DNA from: Brachypodius melanocephalos
Taxonomy: Eukaryota > Chordata > Aves > Passeriformes > Pycnonotidae
Direction of reading: 5' to 3'
DNA length: 64,000 nucleotides
Assembly: GCA_013398615.1 (NCBI GenBank)
Contig: VZSR01000028.1
Coordinates: 8,807,546-8,871,545, forward strand
In this document: in pieces, positions 46,758 through 61,700 of the stretch
How positions within the stretch are numbered: position 1 is the stretch's first letter
Layout: each line of letters opens with the position of its first letter
Notes under the pieces: model-generated
Told to the model about the DNA's origin: nothing
What the model saw: only the letters and a program-made list of their open reading frames with translations
Database searches by the model: none
Translations under genes and position numbers: made by a program

Positions 46758-49700
46758 GTGAGTGCGCGGGGACCGGCACCGGCACGGGGACAATGGGCGG
46801 CGGGCGGGGAGGGCAGCCCAGCCCGCCCGGGAGCCCTGCCTTCCCCTCCGACCCTGCTCGGATTCTCTTCGCGCTGCCCTCCGCTCTCTTGCTGTCTTTT
46901 CTCTGCCTTTAGCAGCCGCGTCGCTGCTGGAAAAGTTTTGCTATTGGGCGCAGAGTGTGTGTGACAAGTGACAGCCCCGCCACCGCTCTGGGGAACGCGT
47001 ACGAGTGTGGGAGCGGCAGCCCTCGTTCCACATGAACGCTCCCGTTCATCGGTGATCCATCGGCAGCGGCTGCTGGCAGAGAGTGAAGAGCCCCCCAAGG
47101 GAGGGGCAGCCCCCCGGCCCCCCGCTCCTCTCTGCTCGTCTGCAGCCGCTCCCTCCCAGAGCAGGTTGCTCCCCTCCCACACAAGGCCACCACTCCACAG
47201 ACTCTGGGGAAAGATCTGTGCCCAGAGGAGCCCCAGGCAGGGGCTGGGGGGGCCAGGGTGTCCCCACCTACTTCCTGTGCCAGTGGTGGCACATGCACAC
47301 CTGAAGGGGAGTGCTCATCTCCGTGGTTAGCACTGGAGGTACAGGTTACAGCACAGGTTCCCCAGCAGGTCCCTGGGCTCTAGAATTACAGCCAGGTGAG
47401 GAGCCTGGCAAAATGCAGCCTTCCATCGTGTTTTGTTCCCAAACAAATCCCTGAAGCGAGCCAGAAGCTGCCTCCTGCCCCTGAGTCAACTCCGGTGCAG
47501 CCCTGATGGTGTCTGACCGCTGTGGCCTCAGAGGAGCTGTTGGAGCCCCTCAGCTTTCTCACTGCCTCCTGTTTGAGCAGCTGAGCTCACTGTGATCCCA
47601 CAGGATGGCTGGTGCTGGTGTCTGGCTGCCATCCAGCAGTCCTGTGGGAGGCAGGAGCTTCTCTGCACAGTTAGGTGAGCGCTGCTGACTGCTCAGGCCG
47701 GCACAAACCTGCTACAAACCTGCTGTGGCCCAGGGATCCTGCTCTTGTCACAGCTGCCTTTGGGCTGGAGGAGTTGGCAGGACACTGCTCTGATGTGGTG
47801 AGCTGAGCACCACAGAAATATTGAATACAAGGAACTATTGAACAGGAAATTACAGCAAGCTGGTGGGTGGTTGTCAAGAGTGAGCTCTGGCCTTTCACAA
47901 AGTGACTGCGGTTCCTGTATATTTTCAGGAAAGCATTTGCTGCTGGTGGAACCGGGCTACCATTTTCTTTGATTGCAAAGTCGCAGTGCTGGTGGCTCTG
48001 CCAGAGCTCTCCATCTGAGGAGTGGGAGAGCAGTACAGAGGGGGTCAGGGCAGAGCAGCACCCATGCACCCCACGAGCTTGTGCTGCTGCTGCCTGGCTC
48101 CTTCAGTGCCCACAGCTGCAGTGCTGCGTTGTGGCAGCTCACTGACAGGCAGTGGATCTCACCTCTGTCCCCCCCAGCGGCGGCCTGGGAATGAAAGGGG
48201 GATTTCTCATGCTGTGCTCAGCACAGTATTTAACTGTGCTTCTGTCCCACTACCTAATGCTTTATGTATCCCACTGCCAATAATGCCAAATGCTGTAATT
48301 CCTGTTTTCTTCTCCTAACAAAATATCACGCTTCAGTTTCCTGACCGTGCTCTCCAGCTCAGCCTTCCCAGGTAAGCTGCTCTCTCCATCTCCATTTATT
48401 TACATCTCTGACTCTATTCTCTTACTCTCCGCACCTTTTGAAACCTCTGTACCCTGGTATCTCCAGTCATTACTGCTATTTCTAACTTCTGTCTGCTTCC
48501 CTCTTGCCTTTTCCTGCTTTTTTCCTCAGCCCATGAGCACAATCATCAATTTTTGCCATCAGCTGTTGCACTCTGAGGGCTGCAGTCCTGCTGGGGTAGT
48601 TTTGGGGAGATGTGGTTTTGAACACCAAGCAACCTTTCTCTGCAGCGTGGAGGTGCTTTCAAAACCACCTTAAAAATGGCTCCAGCATGAGCAAGGTTTG
48701 GCAGGTCTGCAGCGATTCGAAAGCAATCACACTCAAATCTGGAGGGGAGGAAGCTTGGCTGAAATCGCCCCCGAGTTACCTATTTCTGAGGACCTCAGCA
48801 GTACAATAACCTCTTTGAGGGATTCCAGGGCCACATCCATGAAAACTCTCTTTCACTGAATGAGAACCTGATGACATTCTCATTTCTGGGCTGAATATTT
48901 TGAACTGATGCATTATGCACCAGACTGAAAGAATCCTTCTTGAGGGAATAAAACTGTTCTTTTAGAAAGCAGAGGGAAGGATTTCTGTTCTAGGAAGAGG
49001 TAAGGTGAACACTTTCAAATCCAGTTCTCCAAATAAAGGATTGCAGCTCAGTAGAAGACACGAATAACCAACTGCCTGATGAGTAGTGTGCAGAATACCT
49101 GCTCTTATTTGCTTTATTTATCTCCTAAGCATTCTAGCCCCTTCTGCTGTCTGTAAACTACATCTAATAGACCAGGCAGAAATAGAATGCATTGTTTCAT
49201 GGACTTCTGTTATAGAAGGGGCTTTTTCTATTCTTTGGAAGTGAAATCTTGTTTTTGCTTTCATTCTTTGTTGCCTGTGACAGAATTCTACTGTTTCCTT
49301 TCCTCTTGAGGTTTCTGCATTATTGCTGGTGAACATTAGGACATTTGTCTTGTCCCTTCCATAAGGGAGCAGCCTTAAGGATGATGTAGTGAGTGTTTGT
49401 CCTTGTCAGAGCAGGGGCTGAGTTCACAAGCCCAATTTCCACCAGTAACATTCCCTGCGTCCCAGTAGCCTGTGACTGTTGCAAAATATGGAGGAATTGT
49501 GGTTGGTAAAATCTGTGATAAATCTCAGTAAGAAGCTCACTTTCAGCTGTTGAGGCACAGTCCACCACAGATGTCTTCTAGGACCTCTTTCCATTTGTGC
49601 CAGGTGGTGAGACAGGTCCAGACAGTTCCTGTCCCAGGACCGAGGTGCTCCTGACTTGGTGAAGGGGTGAGGCAGCTGCTGCTGTGTCTGTGATGGAGAA

Positions 49701-52700
49701 AGCTGACAACAGTGCTGTGTTTTGGGCTCAGATAGAGCAATAGTTGTGCACACCCCCTGGGCTGATCTGGTCTCCAAAACCTGAATGGGAGTGCTGATTG
49801 GGAGGTCTTAATTTCCTCGAGTTACAGAGACTGGCTTAAGACAAGCGTCACATGGGAAGGGTGTGTTTGTCAACTTTTCATTCTCTTTGGGAAGCATCTG
49901 GGTTCCTTTACAGACAGAAAGCAGAGGGATGCTGCAGACATGCTGTGGGTGTTGTGGAGGCAAGTGTGATGCTGAGTATCAACGAATCATCATCCAGGAT
50001 GGAGGATGAAAGAGCATTGACAACACATTAACACCCCAGATGTCAGATCAGTGCATGCTGATGTCTGAAGTCTCCTGTGGCATTTATCCCACATCCCTGT
50101 CCTGCACCTTTTGGAGGTGCAAGAGGTTCTGTTTGCAGTTGCAGACATCAATACAAGCTGTCTTAGAGCTCTGGGAGGTCCTCTTCACTTGCTCCACATA
50201 TTTCAGTCTTCACGTGCAAATGCTTATTCTTCCTCCAGTCTATCAGATTATCTGCTTCCCTCATTCAGGGCCCTGTCAAACCTCATTAGGTCTGTGAAGC
50301 AGCAGGAACTGCTGAGAGACAAAACTGTTTCAAATCTAGAATTTCAGAGGCAGGAGCTGTCTTTAGTTTTGCAGGTAGTAAGTGGCCAGTGTTGGCACTG
50401 GGATGCTGACTAAAAAAGCATCTTTGTGTCCTTGGCTGCTGCTGCCTAGCAGAATGTTCATGTCCCAAGTGAAATGTTTATTTCTGTTTTGAAGAGGGAA
50501 CTAGCAACAAAACCAGAGCAGTGTGATGGGTCCTGTGTGTATTGGAAGACAGATCTGTCAGGAAGGTTGTCTCACCATATCTTATTTCGATGCTTAAAGG
50601 CATGTTGGCCTGTTAATAAGATGTTGGAGAAAAGGAAAGCCACATCACAAGGTATCAATCGTGTAGTTAACACCCAAACTATCCTAAGATGTCTAAGGAG
50701 AACTTCAAATTTTTTTTAAATCACCATCTCTTAAACATTAAAGAAAATTATAGATTATACATTTGATGGACACCTATTTTCTTAAATTTTAGGTGAACTC
50801 ATGATTTCTCCAGGTTGCCCAAGTTCTCCATGTCTGTCTGGATGAATTCATATTAACCCAGTGTGCTAATTTGGCATTGCAGGCTTAAAAGACAAGTGAA
50901 CAAGCCATTTCCCATGTTTGTTTCTTATATATTATTAACTTAATTTCCAAAACAGTGTTTTCCAAGCTCCAGATCAAATTTTTTCTGACTCAGTCTTTGC
51001 CTAGCTCTACTTAGAGCAGTCAGGTCTAAGCATTTAGTCAAGACCCGTGCCATTAAATGTGGGATTTGTTATGGGGAATAATATATTGTGTGGAACAGCC
51101 ATGCTGCTGGCTGATCAACAGCTTGGAGTTTGAGTTCTTTGTATTATTAAATGTTAACTAGAATCAATTTCCCTATCACTTGGCTTTTCCGTGCATGTTT
51201 TTGCAGCCAACTTAGCGAAGATCCTCGCTGTACTAAGAGCTGAAGTAAATGACAGTGAATTCATGGAATGTGGAAGGGATTCTTAATTAATGGGGCTCAC
51301 AGATATCTCCATCTGAAGAAGGTACCCAAGCAGCAGCCATTGGCTGTGGTTTTGTTCTTTGGAGGACGGAGTGGCTTCAGTAATAGCTGGGCCATATTCT
51401 TTAATCATAATGACAATCAGGATCGTGTTGCTTTTTGCCTTCCTCTGCCTTTTAACATTTTTATTTATTTGAACAGTGATACAGGAAAGATGTTGCTCAA
51501 AAGTAGGTATTACCAAGTTGTTTCTCTTTTCCAAACCTCTCATCCAAATCTGTGGTTGTGGGCATTGTTATTTTGTACACTTACTGTGTAAGTGGCTTTT
51601 ATTTAGCTCTCCTTGTTAGTGTTTTGTTTTGAATCCCTCTGAAAAGCAATACATTAAGATGGCTTGTTGGAAAAAAACAGTTTGGATTTTTGTCCCCTGC
51701 TCCTAAACAAAATTTAATAGGAAACTTATGGATTGGACCTCTGGATAGTATTCCCCTCTGTGGCAGTCCTGCTAATCATCACTGACAGGTGTTTATTTCA
51801 GAAAGATTGCTTTGCATAGGCAGACCTTGGCAGAGGGTTTGCCCATGGAGAGAAGTGGAACAACAGGAAGTCAGTTGTTTGGGCTTTTTAAAGTAGCTTT
51901 TTTTCCCTCCCTCTGCATTACAGGTGAAGGTATCAGCAGTGTGCATCTCCTGGTGGAGAGTGGCCTCCATCCATCAGGCTGCCAGGGACAGGGGCTGGGA
52001 TTTCACAGGGGCTGGGTGGGTGCTCACACCACCTAAGGTCTGACAAATAGCTGGTGGCAGGGCTGGCCTGGACCCTCTCCCAACCTCCTGGCTGGTAGGT
52101 AAGCTGGGACCAGGCTCTGGGGAAAGGGTCAGAGAAATGAGAAGGCTTTCCTGAGAGATGTCACACAGTGGCAGAGGTCTCCAGTCCCCTCCATAAGCCC
52201 GTGCTCCTCCCCATCTGTAGGAACCAGTCATCCTTGAATGGGCATGAGTGCACTGGGAAGGATAAGCACCAAGGCAAGGTCAGTGCTTGCCTGGCCCAAA
52301 CCAGGAAACAAATGTGAACTGATGTGTGGGTACCTGTTCACCCCTCCTTTGCTCCCTGGTGGACACCACGCTCTGACCACGAGGCCACACTCCTGCCTTG
52401 GTGCAGGCAGGGAGCAGGAGGCATTTCCAGTCACTTCCACCTCTTTTTCAGGTGCTTTGCACACAGTGTCTGAATTTCTCTGGCTGCACACACAGCTGCT
52501 TCCTTGGGTGTTACTGGTTTGGAGCAGGACAGGTGACCTGGCAGTGCAGAGTTAGGAGCTGCCTTGAGGCTGTGCTGTGTTGTAATTTGGTTAAAAATAA
52601 GTTGTGCACCTGAGAGTGTATGGGAAGATCTGGTGTAAAGCAGGGTAGTTCCATGCTGGTTTGCAGGACCAGGTTTTCACTGGCTCTCCTTGTGTTGGTG

Positions 52701-55700
52701 TGGGCTCCAAGGACAGTTCCTCTGCCAGTACCCGTGGGTGTTTTACTCCACATGGACCAGGGAAGGCTGTGGACCCTTTACTGGGCTCTGGTTTATTTGG
52801 AATTGTTACGTTTCAGTGTGAATTGGATTAGGTTGGCTCAAGCACCATGAAGTCATGCCTGCTTGGATCTGTCCTTGGTTTTAGGTAGGGACAGTGAACT
52901 TCAGGGCTTCTTTTTCCTTCTATGGGTGCCTGGAGGGTTTTGCAGACTTTCTGTCTGTAGTTGGAGCAGATGGGAGAGTTACCAGACCACAGACCTGAGT
53001 GCTCTCTGTCAGAAGGAGTTGTAGATTTAAAGCTACAGCTTGGCTGAATGAACAAGACAATAGGTAAGTGGCCCAGGAGAGGAAGAATGAGAAGTGTGGT
53101 TATCCTTTTGTTTACCATTTGCAAGAGGGAAGCCATTTCAATTCCTCTTTCATCACGTCCTGGAATACCAGAATGCATTTGATACAATATAAAATGCATT
53201 GAGAATAATTCAGGTGAATAATCGAAATCAAGCATGTGAGTAAGAATCAGCGTGTATAGTTTGACTTGTTACAAGGCAGCATGGTGAAGATCCAGAAGTT
53301 CTGTGCCAGTACCTGGTTGCAAAGATCAGATTGGCTCCATGAAAATGTTGGTTTTTTTCTATAAACCAAGATCTTGTGGTAGTTTGGAACTTTCTTTGCA
53401 AGAAAATGGATGTGATGTTTAATTAGCAACAGGATATTAAATACAAAAGAGCATCTATTCAGTCTTTCTGGGCTATTTTCTATACCCTTTGCTCTTTATG
53501 TTGGTTAGAATAATTATTCCTGAAGTCTTGAATTTTTTAAAAGTTAATTATTATGTGAGGGAATTAGTTGTTTTTCAGTTTTACTCTTGCCCTGACTGTG
53601 ATTTAGCTGCATCCTCATTTATGTAAATCAAGTTTCATGTTGCTATGAGTAGTATAAGTATTCATTAAGGTGGAGATTTTATTACTTTTTTAAACAAGGA
53701 TGGCAAAATTAGAAGGTTGGCTAAGTAATACTATTTTTCTTGTAAACAGGTATTTACAGGATTTGTGATTAAATAATGATCCCAGCCCTTAAAATTTAAT
53801 CCACACATCCAAAGTCATCATGAATACTGAGTATCATGAGTGTCCTGGACTGTCTCACAATCAAAGGCTTACAGCTCAGGCTGCAAGGGAGGAGCTGTTG
53901 TTACATTTGTTCTACATTTTAAAGGCAGTGGCCTTTATGTAATTAATTATATAAGATGCAAGGAAGATGATTGTAGGATACCAGATTCCAGAACACGAAG
54001 AGTAGCATAAATGACTAAGTGTGCAAAATTACAGAGGGGCTTTTTCTTTGAAAGCTCATTTGTTTTTCCATTTTGTGTGCCATTCTGATAAAGTGTCCTG
54101 CCTCTCTCCCAGTTCTTGTTCCTCTTGCATTTATTTTGTCCTCAGGTCATTCAAGGTTATATGCATTAACATACTTGTTCTTCATGATTAAATGTATGTA
54201 TAAACAGATTAAATTGTGTGATTTAATAAATAGGTTTGAAATGATGCATTTTACCAATGTGGGACACACTCCACTTACAAATGTGTCTGAAAGCAGTTCT
54301 TTGGGCGTAGTGCCTTTTTAAACTTCTGTTCCTTATCTGTCCTTCAGAGTAATCAGTGTGTTTTTAAACTGAGAGGAAGAGCTGAAATATTTATTTTGGC
54401 CTTTTCTTCAACAGTATGATTATGGTTGGTTGATTTGATTTCCTTAGTAACCAAAAGAAAACCCCAAAAGTAATTTCTCCTTCATCATCTAATTAAATGC
54501 AAACACTACATGTGTTTTCTGTAGGAGATCAAAATTCATGGCATAAATGTCAACCCTTGTCTGAAACCTGCCAGTCTGTAGCAATGGAAATGGGATTTTT
54601 AGTCTGCTTCAGCATTTAACATAATATGCTGGATTCAGGTGAAATTTGGGTGAGACATTGTGTCAACTTTACTGGAGTGACCTCTAAAATGTTTATTAGT
54701 AAAGTTATTAAGTTTCCACGCGCTAAATATTAGAGAAAGAGAAAATGTTGTAATGTGTGTGTAGTGAAATAATTCAGTATTAAAAATGCTAACACTTCTT
54801 TACATATTTTACAAATCCATGCCAGATTTCCCTATGGATTCTAATAATGGCAACTGTGGAGGTGCCAGCATTGGTAAGTACATTTTTATAAAACTGTATA
54901 ATAAGCTGTAGACTTTCAAATCCTTTAAATATTTTATTAGATAAGAGGGGTGCTAAGTGATAAATACTCAAATACTCAGTCTTGACTGAGAATACTGTAG
55001 ATTGTGCTTTTGCATTCCATGGGCAGGTGGGATTTTTGGGCTGGTTAGCCTCAAAATGTCCATCAGAGCAAGAGGGCTGTGCTGATTTTATTAAAAGTTT
55101 TGTCTTGAACAGAGAGAGTAATCGTTAAATTGTTTTTTCCCTGGGCAAAACCTGTGAAGATAATGGTTCATTCTGACCTTAAAGTTTTCAAATTAAATTC
55201 AGTACTCTTTGTAGATAATGGCAATACTCCCATTAGCCTGAGGAGGTTGAGGGCAGCACCCTCTAAGGCTGCTTTTATTCCAGCAACTCCCCTGTTGCTT
55301 TTTATTTCTGTTTTGGTTTTGCTGGAACTGAATAAAACTGAGTAAAACCCCTTGAGCATCACCACTACTTGCCAATGCAAAGAAGCAAAGCCCAGGATGG
55401 TAGCTGATAATTACAGGAATGTGAATCTTTTGCTCAAGCAAGCCAATGGCTGAAGATTTCCTAGAATTTTATTGTGGTTCCATCCAAAATTCTCCTTTTA
55501 GGTCCTTGTCGAGAAATTGAGACTTGGAAGCCTAGCATTGCCCTCCATGTCTTTCCTTCTGCAGAGGTGCTGATGTGCTACACTGATGTTCACTTCAACA
55601 ATATAAACACCTAAGCATGGTTGTTGAGCCTAACATTACATACCTATATAGATGTAATTTCAGCATTAAGCTCTGTGACCAAGTTGGAAAAAGGTATTAG

Positions 55701-58700
55701 AATGGCCAGTTTAAAAATTTAATCAGCAGGTCCCAATGTGAAAGCAGCTATGTTTGTGCAAAATGTTCTTTAAATCACAGTGCATACCCTCTAGAAACCC
55801 AGGTACAGCTAAAAAAACCAAACCAAACCAAACCAAACCAAACCATAAAAGCAAGCCCCTTAACAAGCTTTGCTTTAAATTGTCTTAGGCAGGGGACCAT
55901 GTCTGGAAGACTTGCTGAAGATATTTGTTACTAACTTTAGTATCTTCATATTCTGAAGCCATTTTCAATTGTGTGGCATTGAGAAAGTGGGGATATCATG
56001 CTCGATGCTGACTGTGCAAAGGGCATACAGGCTTCACCTTGAGTATGGAAGCAAATCTGTGTGCTCTAATGTCACTTTATATCAAAACTGTGAGGCACAT
56101 CTTGACTGCTGCCTGTCCATAGGCATGTAGAAGGCACGCAATTCCAGTGAGTGAAGTAATTCCTGCAGTGGAAGAGGAGAGTTTCAGTCATATTCTTACT
56201 GTTGTGATGCTTTTCAATGACTGAAAGCAAAACCAGACCTAAAAAAAAAAAAAATCCCATCTAGAAAATAGGGTAAGGATTACACAGAAAAATTGCTGAT
56301 GCAGTAGCTGTTGATATCCCTGCCTTCTACTGTACATACATCAAATTGCTGATATCACTGCCATTTACTGTACATGCATGATTTCTGGTTCAGTGTGCTG
56401 CATCTGTTTGAACTGACAGACACAGCTGGGCCACCTAAAAGGCCATGTTTCAAAATGGCTTTATTTATGTGTTCAATAAAGTAAATTTATAGTTTTGCCA
56501 TTGTAAATAGAGACTGCTTGTTTGTTTGTTTGTTTGTTTGTTTGTTTTGCAAGTAGCAAACTGATTTTTTTTTTTTAATCCCATTCTCAGCTTTGTGGTT
56601 TCTGCATCTTATTGCTTGTGCTGCTGTGCACGGTCACAGGGAGCAGCACTCATGGGTTATCCCTATTTGAGATGCCTTTTTTCCCTGGTAGTATCTCCTG
56701 GCAAAACCTTTCCTCAGAGTCTGCATAGGGTTTTTTTGGGAGACTTTTTTAACCTCTATAAGCAGTGAACTACATTGTTTTCTGCTTCATCCCATGCTCC
56801 TCAAGTCTCTTAGACAAATTTCTAGAGTTTTTTGGGTGTGGGATTTTTTTTTTTAATTTATTTATTTTTTTTAAATCCTTGGTTTATCCAGGAAGTATCT
56901 GCCAGGTTTGAGTGCTTATACAGGTCAGTATTGCAGCCAGGTTTTGGATCATGCATGATCCAAATATATATATAATAATTTATAATATATTTATATTTAT
57001 ATTTATATTTCTAGTGACACACATGTTCCTTGGCAGCAATCCACAGGGAAAACCATTCTCTCGTGTCTTTGGCCATTTACAGAGTGAAGTTTTCAAAGAC
57101 AGAAATTCTGAGCAGTTGGCACTCCTATATTTACTTGAAAAGAGAATTTAATGGCTTGCTGTGATCTCAGTCAAAGGCAGTGGGACCCCTGTTCTTGGGG
57201 ACATATCACTGTTGTGGTGTCAGAGCTCTTCTAGAAATTCTGGCAGCTTCTGAGGAGCCTTTCAGTTAGGATGGGATTTTCCTTCAGCATCAGGCTAGGG
57301 AAAAAAACCTTTTTGTACATTTTTAGTACACTTAAAAATACATTTTTATACATTTTTTATACATTTTTTATACATTTTTATAGCCACCTTTTGTGGGTGT
57401 TCCCGCTCCGTGGGGGAAGGTCAACATTTGCCTTCCTTTGGAAATCACTGTACCGGGAATTGAGAGGGAGGAATTGGTTCTGCCTTTATAACTGACTTTG
57501 GCAAATTACTTTTGTGTTAGTTTCTGTATCTCTAAATAGTAATTTGGAATAAAGCAGCATTTTGTACAGTTCTTTTAAATGTAAGTTTTAAAAGCATGAG
57601 AGTGACTAGGAGGTTCTTCAATAAGAACATGGGCAGGTCTGTAATACAGAAATAGAGCTAGGCTAATAAGATATATTCTGAAATTAATAACTTAAGCCAA
57701 TGCAGCCTTGAAACTGGAGGAAATGTGAGACTGTCTTGCAATTTAATCTATTTTATTTTACATTTTATTTTATTTTATTTTATTTTATTTTATTTGTGGA
57801 CACAGTGCAAAGTGTAATGTAGAGCAAGAGAAGGTTCTAGTGTACAACTGGCTGAATTTGGGTGCTGAGGTGCCTGATGGGTCACAGGAGCACATCCTTT
57901 GTGCTCTGTTTCAAGGCAGCCTGTAAAAGGAGCTGTAACTTGGCCTGCAGCATCCATGAGCTCACAAAGGCAGAAGAGAAGCCAAAGATCACTTCCCTTC
58001 TCTGCTTTTGTTATTTTAACATGAACACATAGAAAAGTTAAATCTAGGACTCTTATTTATAGATTCCTGAGGATGTGTTTGAAATTCAAGGAAATAATAC
58101 ACTTTTCTTTTGAAATGTTTCCTCTTTCCTGTACTTTTTTTTTTGTATTTTCAACTACTACTACTACTTTTTTTCAGCTACAAGAATTTTTCTAATGGAA
58201 AATAAATAATGATTTGAGAAGTCAGTAACCACATGATTCCATCTATTTTAATTTTTTTTTAATATGCAGGAAGCTTATATAGCAAATAAAAGCTGTTTTT
58301 CAGACTCTTGATGTTGGATTTAACTAAATCACTAGATTATATGCATTGATATTTAGAATGATGGTGTATAGAAATAAGCTGCATTAAATCTACTTCTACA
58401 TTTGTGCCAAATCAAATGTCAAAGTGGATGGCCATGCCTGTGCAATACTGGGATCTGCTGTTTGAAATTACTCCACCAAACCACACTTAGACACTAGTGT
58501 AAAATAAGTAAATATTTGAGGGAGAACAACCAGCCCTGAAATACCAGTGGTTTAAATGAAAAACCACTGTGGGTCTGGAGCTTCAGTGTTAGTATTCCCT
58601 GGGCACTAATGAAAATGTTTTTACCTCTTTTAGAGTTCCCAGCTGTTTGGCATCTGCAGATGCTGCTCTGACAGTGCTCATTTGTGTTGTTTTTTTTTCT

Positions 58701-61700
58701 GAAGGCTGTGTTTCTGGCCACAAGGGCTAAGAATTTCTCTGTTTTCATTAAACCTGGGCTTCTGGGTCACAATAAAACTGTGTAAAATTTACACTATGCC
58801 TAATGGTGAATTGGATGGACCTCTCAGCAACCTGATCTGGTCCCTGCTTGTTTGCAAGGGGGTTGGAATGGATGGCCTTGAAAATTCCCTTCCAATGCCA
58901 GGTATTCTATGAATGCCTGCTGCCCAGAATATTCCAGCTTGATAAACTAACCTGAGATCCATAGCATTCAAGAAAATGTTCAGTCATGCACTGCCATAGT
59001 GTTTCTTTCTGTCTCTGTTATGGTCTGTGTGATAAAAGGAGCAGAAAGGAGGGCATTCCTTAAGTCTAGTAGAAAAGAGAGAACAGCATTGCAAGGATGG
59101 AATTGCAGCACCTGCTAGCACAGGACTGAACCTTGAATTGGCTTGAAATGATGATTTTGTCACTTCAGACTCAAAGTCTGCGTGTCTTTGTTGTGTTGTG
59201 GTTTGAGTTTCTTTTATTTAAATTTCAGTGTGTCAGGTTTTCTCCTAAAAAGCCTCTAAGGTTTCATGGACGTTTCCACATCTCCCAGCAGAACAGGCTG
59301 GGAACGCCCTGTGGTTTTTAGCATTTCGCTGTAACAAGCCAGTCAGTTCAGTGACATTTTTGTTAGGTGTGAGCTCGAGGTTTTGGGAAGGCTGTCACTG
59401 AATACTGAACGCTCTTTCCTTTCTGAAGAAAGCTTTCTGTTTCTGCAGAGCGCTGCAAGTGCAAGCCTGTGAAAGCCACCCAGAAGACCTACCTACGCAA
59501 CAACTACAACTACGGTAGGAGCAGCTGCATGGCCAGCTCCCAGGCTTTTAAAAGCTGCAGGAAGGGGAAAGTTCTCATTAAAAAGCCTAAAAAGTTCGCT
59601 GATGGTAACCCAGTATTACTTAGGACAGGGGGAAGGCGTAGTCTGAAACGTTTCCAAATCAGAAGGATGGAGGGGATTAGTTAATATGTGAGTACAAGGG
59701 TGTCTTTGTTATTTTGGATTTAGCGCAGGCATTTGGGGCTCATGGGCTTCTCTACTGTGAACAGTGATGCAATAAAAATGACCTTGTGGGCTGCTGTGCC
59801 TGAAGTGCCTCTGTGATTTCCAGCATACTCAGCTTTTGCAGAAGGGGGTGTTTGGAGTAGCTTTCATGCTCACTAGCTGTCCATGAGGTTTGACAGGTTC
59901 TTTTCCTTCTGGTGTGTGGAAGCCAGCAGTGAGCACCTTGCCAGCTGTGTTAGGCTGTCAGTAACACCTGTGAAAGTGAACCTGTCCTGGTCTTCAGGCA
60001 TGTCACAGCTCCAGGCTCGTATTTTTCTGCACAGTTTGTTTCAAGCAAATTAGGCCAATGAAGCCACTGAATAAATTTCACAGGAATGGAACAACTGGGC
60101 CCTTCCTTATTGCAAAACCCAGGCCTTTTAAAGCATTTAGGCCTTTATCAGTTGCACAGTTTTAAAACATAACAAACATAATCCAACCACCCACCATACA
60201 CCACCATGTGAACATGCAATGGTGATATAACTTGTTTTTCTACCCCTAATTCACCTGAGTCACGTTCCCATAGTCCTCCTTTACTGAGCCAAAGCAGCAG
60301 GCCTGAGCTCTGATTTTACAAAGGTAACAATGCCCTTATTTTATAAGGCTTTACCTATATGCAACACTTCCTTTTTTCCCATTAATCAGGCGAAGAGCCT
60401 TAGGTTCAGTGAACTTTAAGGCTTTATTTAAATGGCAGTGATTATATAATATTTATTAGGATTACACATTTATAAAACCAGAGTCAGACGTTCTTCTTTT
60501 AAAAATAGTTGGTTTTAAAAGCTAAAAAATTATAACTGTATTCAAACAACTTTTTTGGTAACTAGTCAGTTTTATATTTTGGTGGGTTTGTTTATAAAAA
60601 AATAGAGTGATTATTCTCGAGTCAGAAACTGCATATGGCAGAGTCACTGAGCATGCTCCTGTCCATTTTCTTAAGCTTTTGAAATTAAATAGGTTTCAAA
60701 ATGCATTTGGAATATCTCCAAACTAAAGCAATATTTTATTTTGAGATCTTAAAAGGTCTTGAGAAAGGGGATCAATTAGGGTAAATTGTGCATGCTAGAT
60801 GCACAAGTTAGTGTTTGTTGGCAGCTATATTTAATGTGCATGGAATGCATGCTGCTTAATGCTTGTTGCAGGCAATGCACGTGAAGTGAGGAGATGTCCA
60901 TGGTTTTCTTTCTTCTACATCACCTTTTTCACATAGGAGACATTTGGAATTTGGGGTATCTCCTGTTTGTAAGTGTGGAAAGGGACTCTTTTTTGCAGGC
61001 TGTGGATGATGTGGCATTCTCTAGGGCATGACCTCTGGGTTGGCTTTGCATTTGCCAGTGGTATCAGTTCACTGGTCACCATGAGAGAATGAAAAGCTTT
61101 GCCTTTGAAAGGCAGCCTTTCCTCCTGTGCAACTTAAGGCAAAAAGAAGGGGTGAGAGAGGAAACAATTAGAGAGGTCATTGGGTCAAGATCAGGAGCAT
61201 TTAAAGTTCATAAAGAGCAGAGCAGATTAGTGCTGGGTCACTGGAGAGAGTAAAAAAGGTAAGGGCCTGCCATCCAGCAGAAGTAGTGATAAGAGAAGTT
61301 TTAATGCACATTCACTTTTTGTGTAGGGTTCAGAGTGATAAAGGTTGCTCATCTGTGCTGCAGGTAGTCAGAGAGGGAACAGTCACAGCTCAAGGGAGAG
61401 GGAGAGCATACAAGGAATAGATTTAATAAATTTAACAGGGAAAGGGTGAAGAAGAAAAGAAGGAAGGAAGGAAGGAAGTCAAAGCCCAACTTAAACAGGA
61501 TGTAGATCCAACTGGTACATAACTCCTGCTCCTGGCCCTAGTATTGAGAGACACACTGAGCTACCTGGGCCTCCTTGGTGGAGGGTGAAATAATGAAGGG
61601 AAGAGGAGGCAGGGACATTGCAGGAGTTCAGCTAAGCTTCTGATAAAGGACCATGCAAAAGACTAATCCCAGAGGTCACCAGGAGCAGCTTGGGAGTGAC

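Larger units (their letters stand above)
46130..46860. promoter_or_regulatory. FRZB: CpG island over FRZB promoter and first exon
   Basis: An abrupt rise from about 40% to well over 70% G+C with dense CpG begins near 46130 and fades past 46860. It covers the presumed 5' UTR, exon 1 and the start of intron 1. No TATA box is near the start codon, as is usual for CpG-island promoters. Confidence 0.85.
54874..59448 (+). other. FRZB: FRZB intron 2 (4.6 kb)
   Basis: Holds several simple repeats (55811, 56291, 56518, 57338, 57749) and one CR1 3' end at 58808-58915. Otherwise AT-rich and unassigned. Confidence 0.6.

Noticed and set aside
46306..46761. Second + frame overlapping FRZB exon 1
   Set aside because: Out of frame with the Frizzled domain, rich in A/R/G, no ATG start and no homology.
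46280..47182. 300-codon antisense open frame across FRZB exon 1 and the CpG island
   Set aside because: It is the mirror of a GC-rich coding exon with few stop codons. Its product is low-complexity (A/G/R/V-rich) and matches nothing. Stop-free frames are expected at this base composition.
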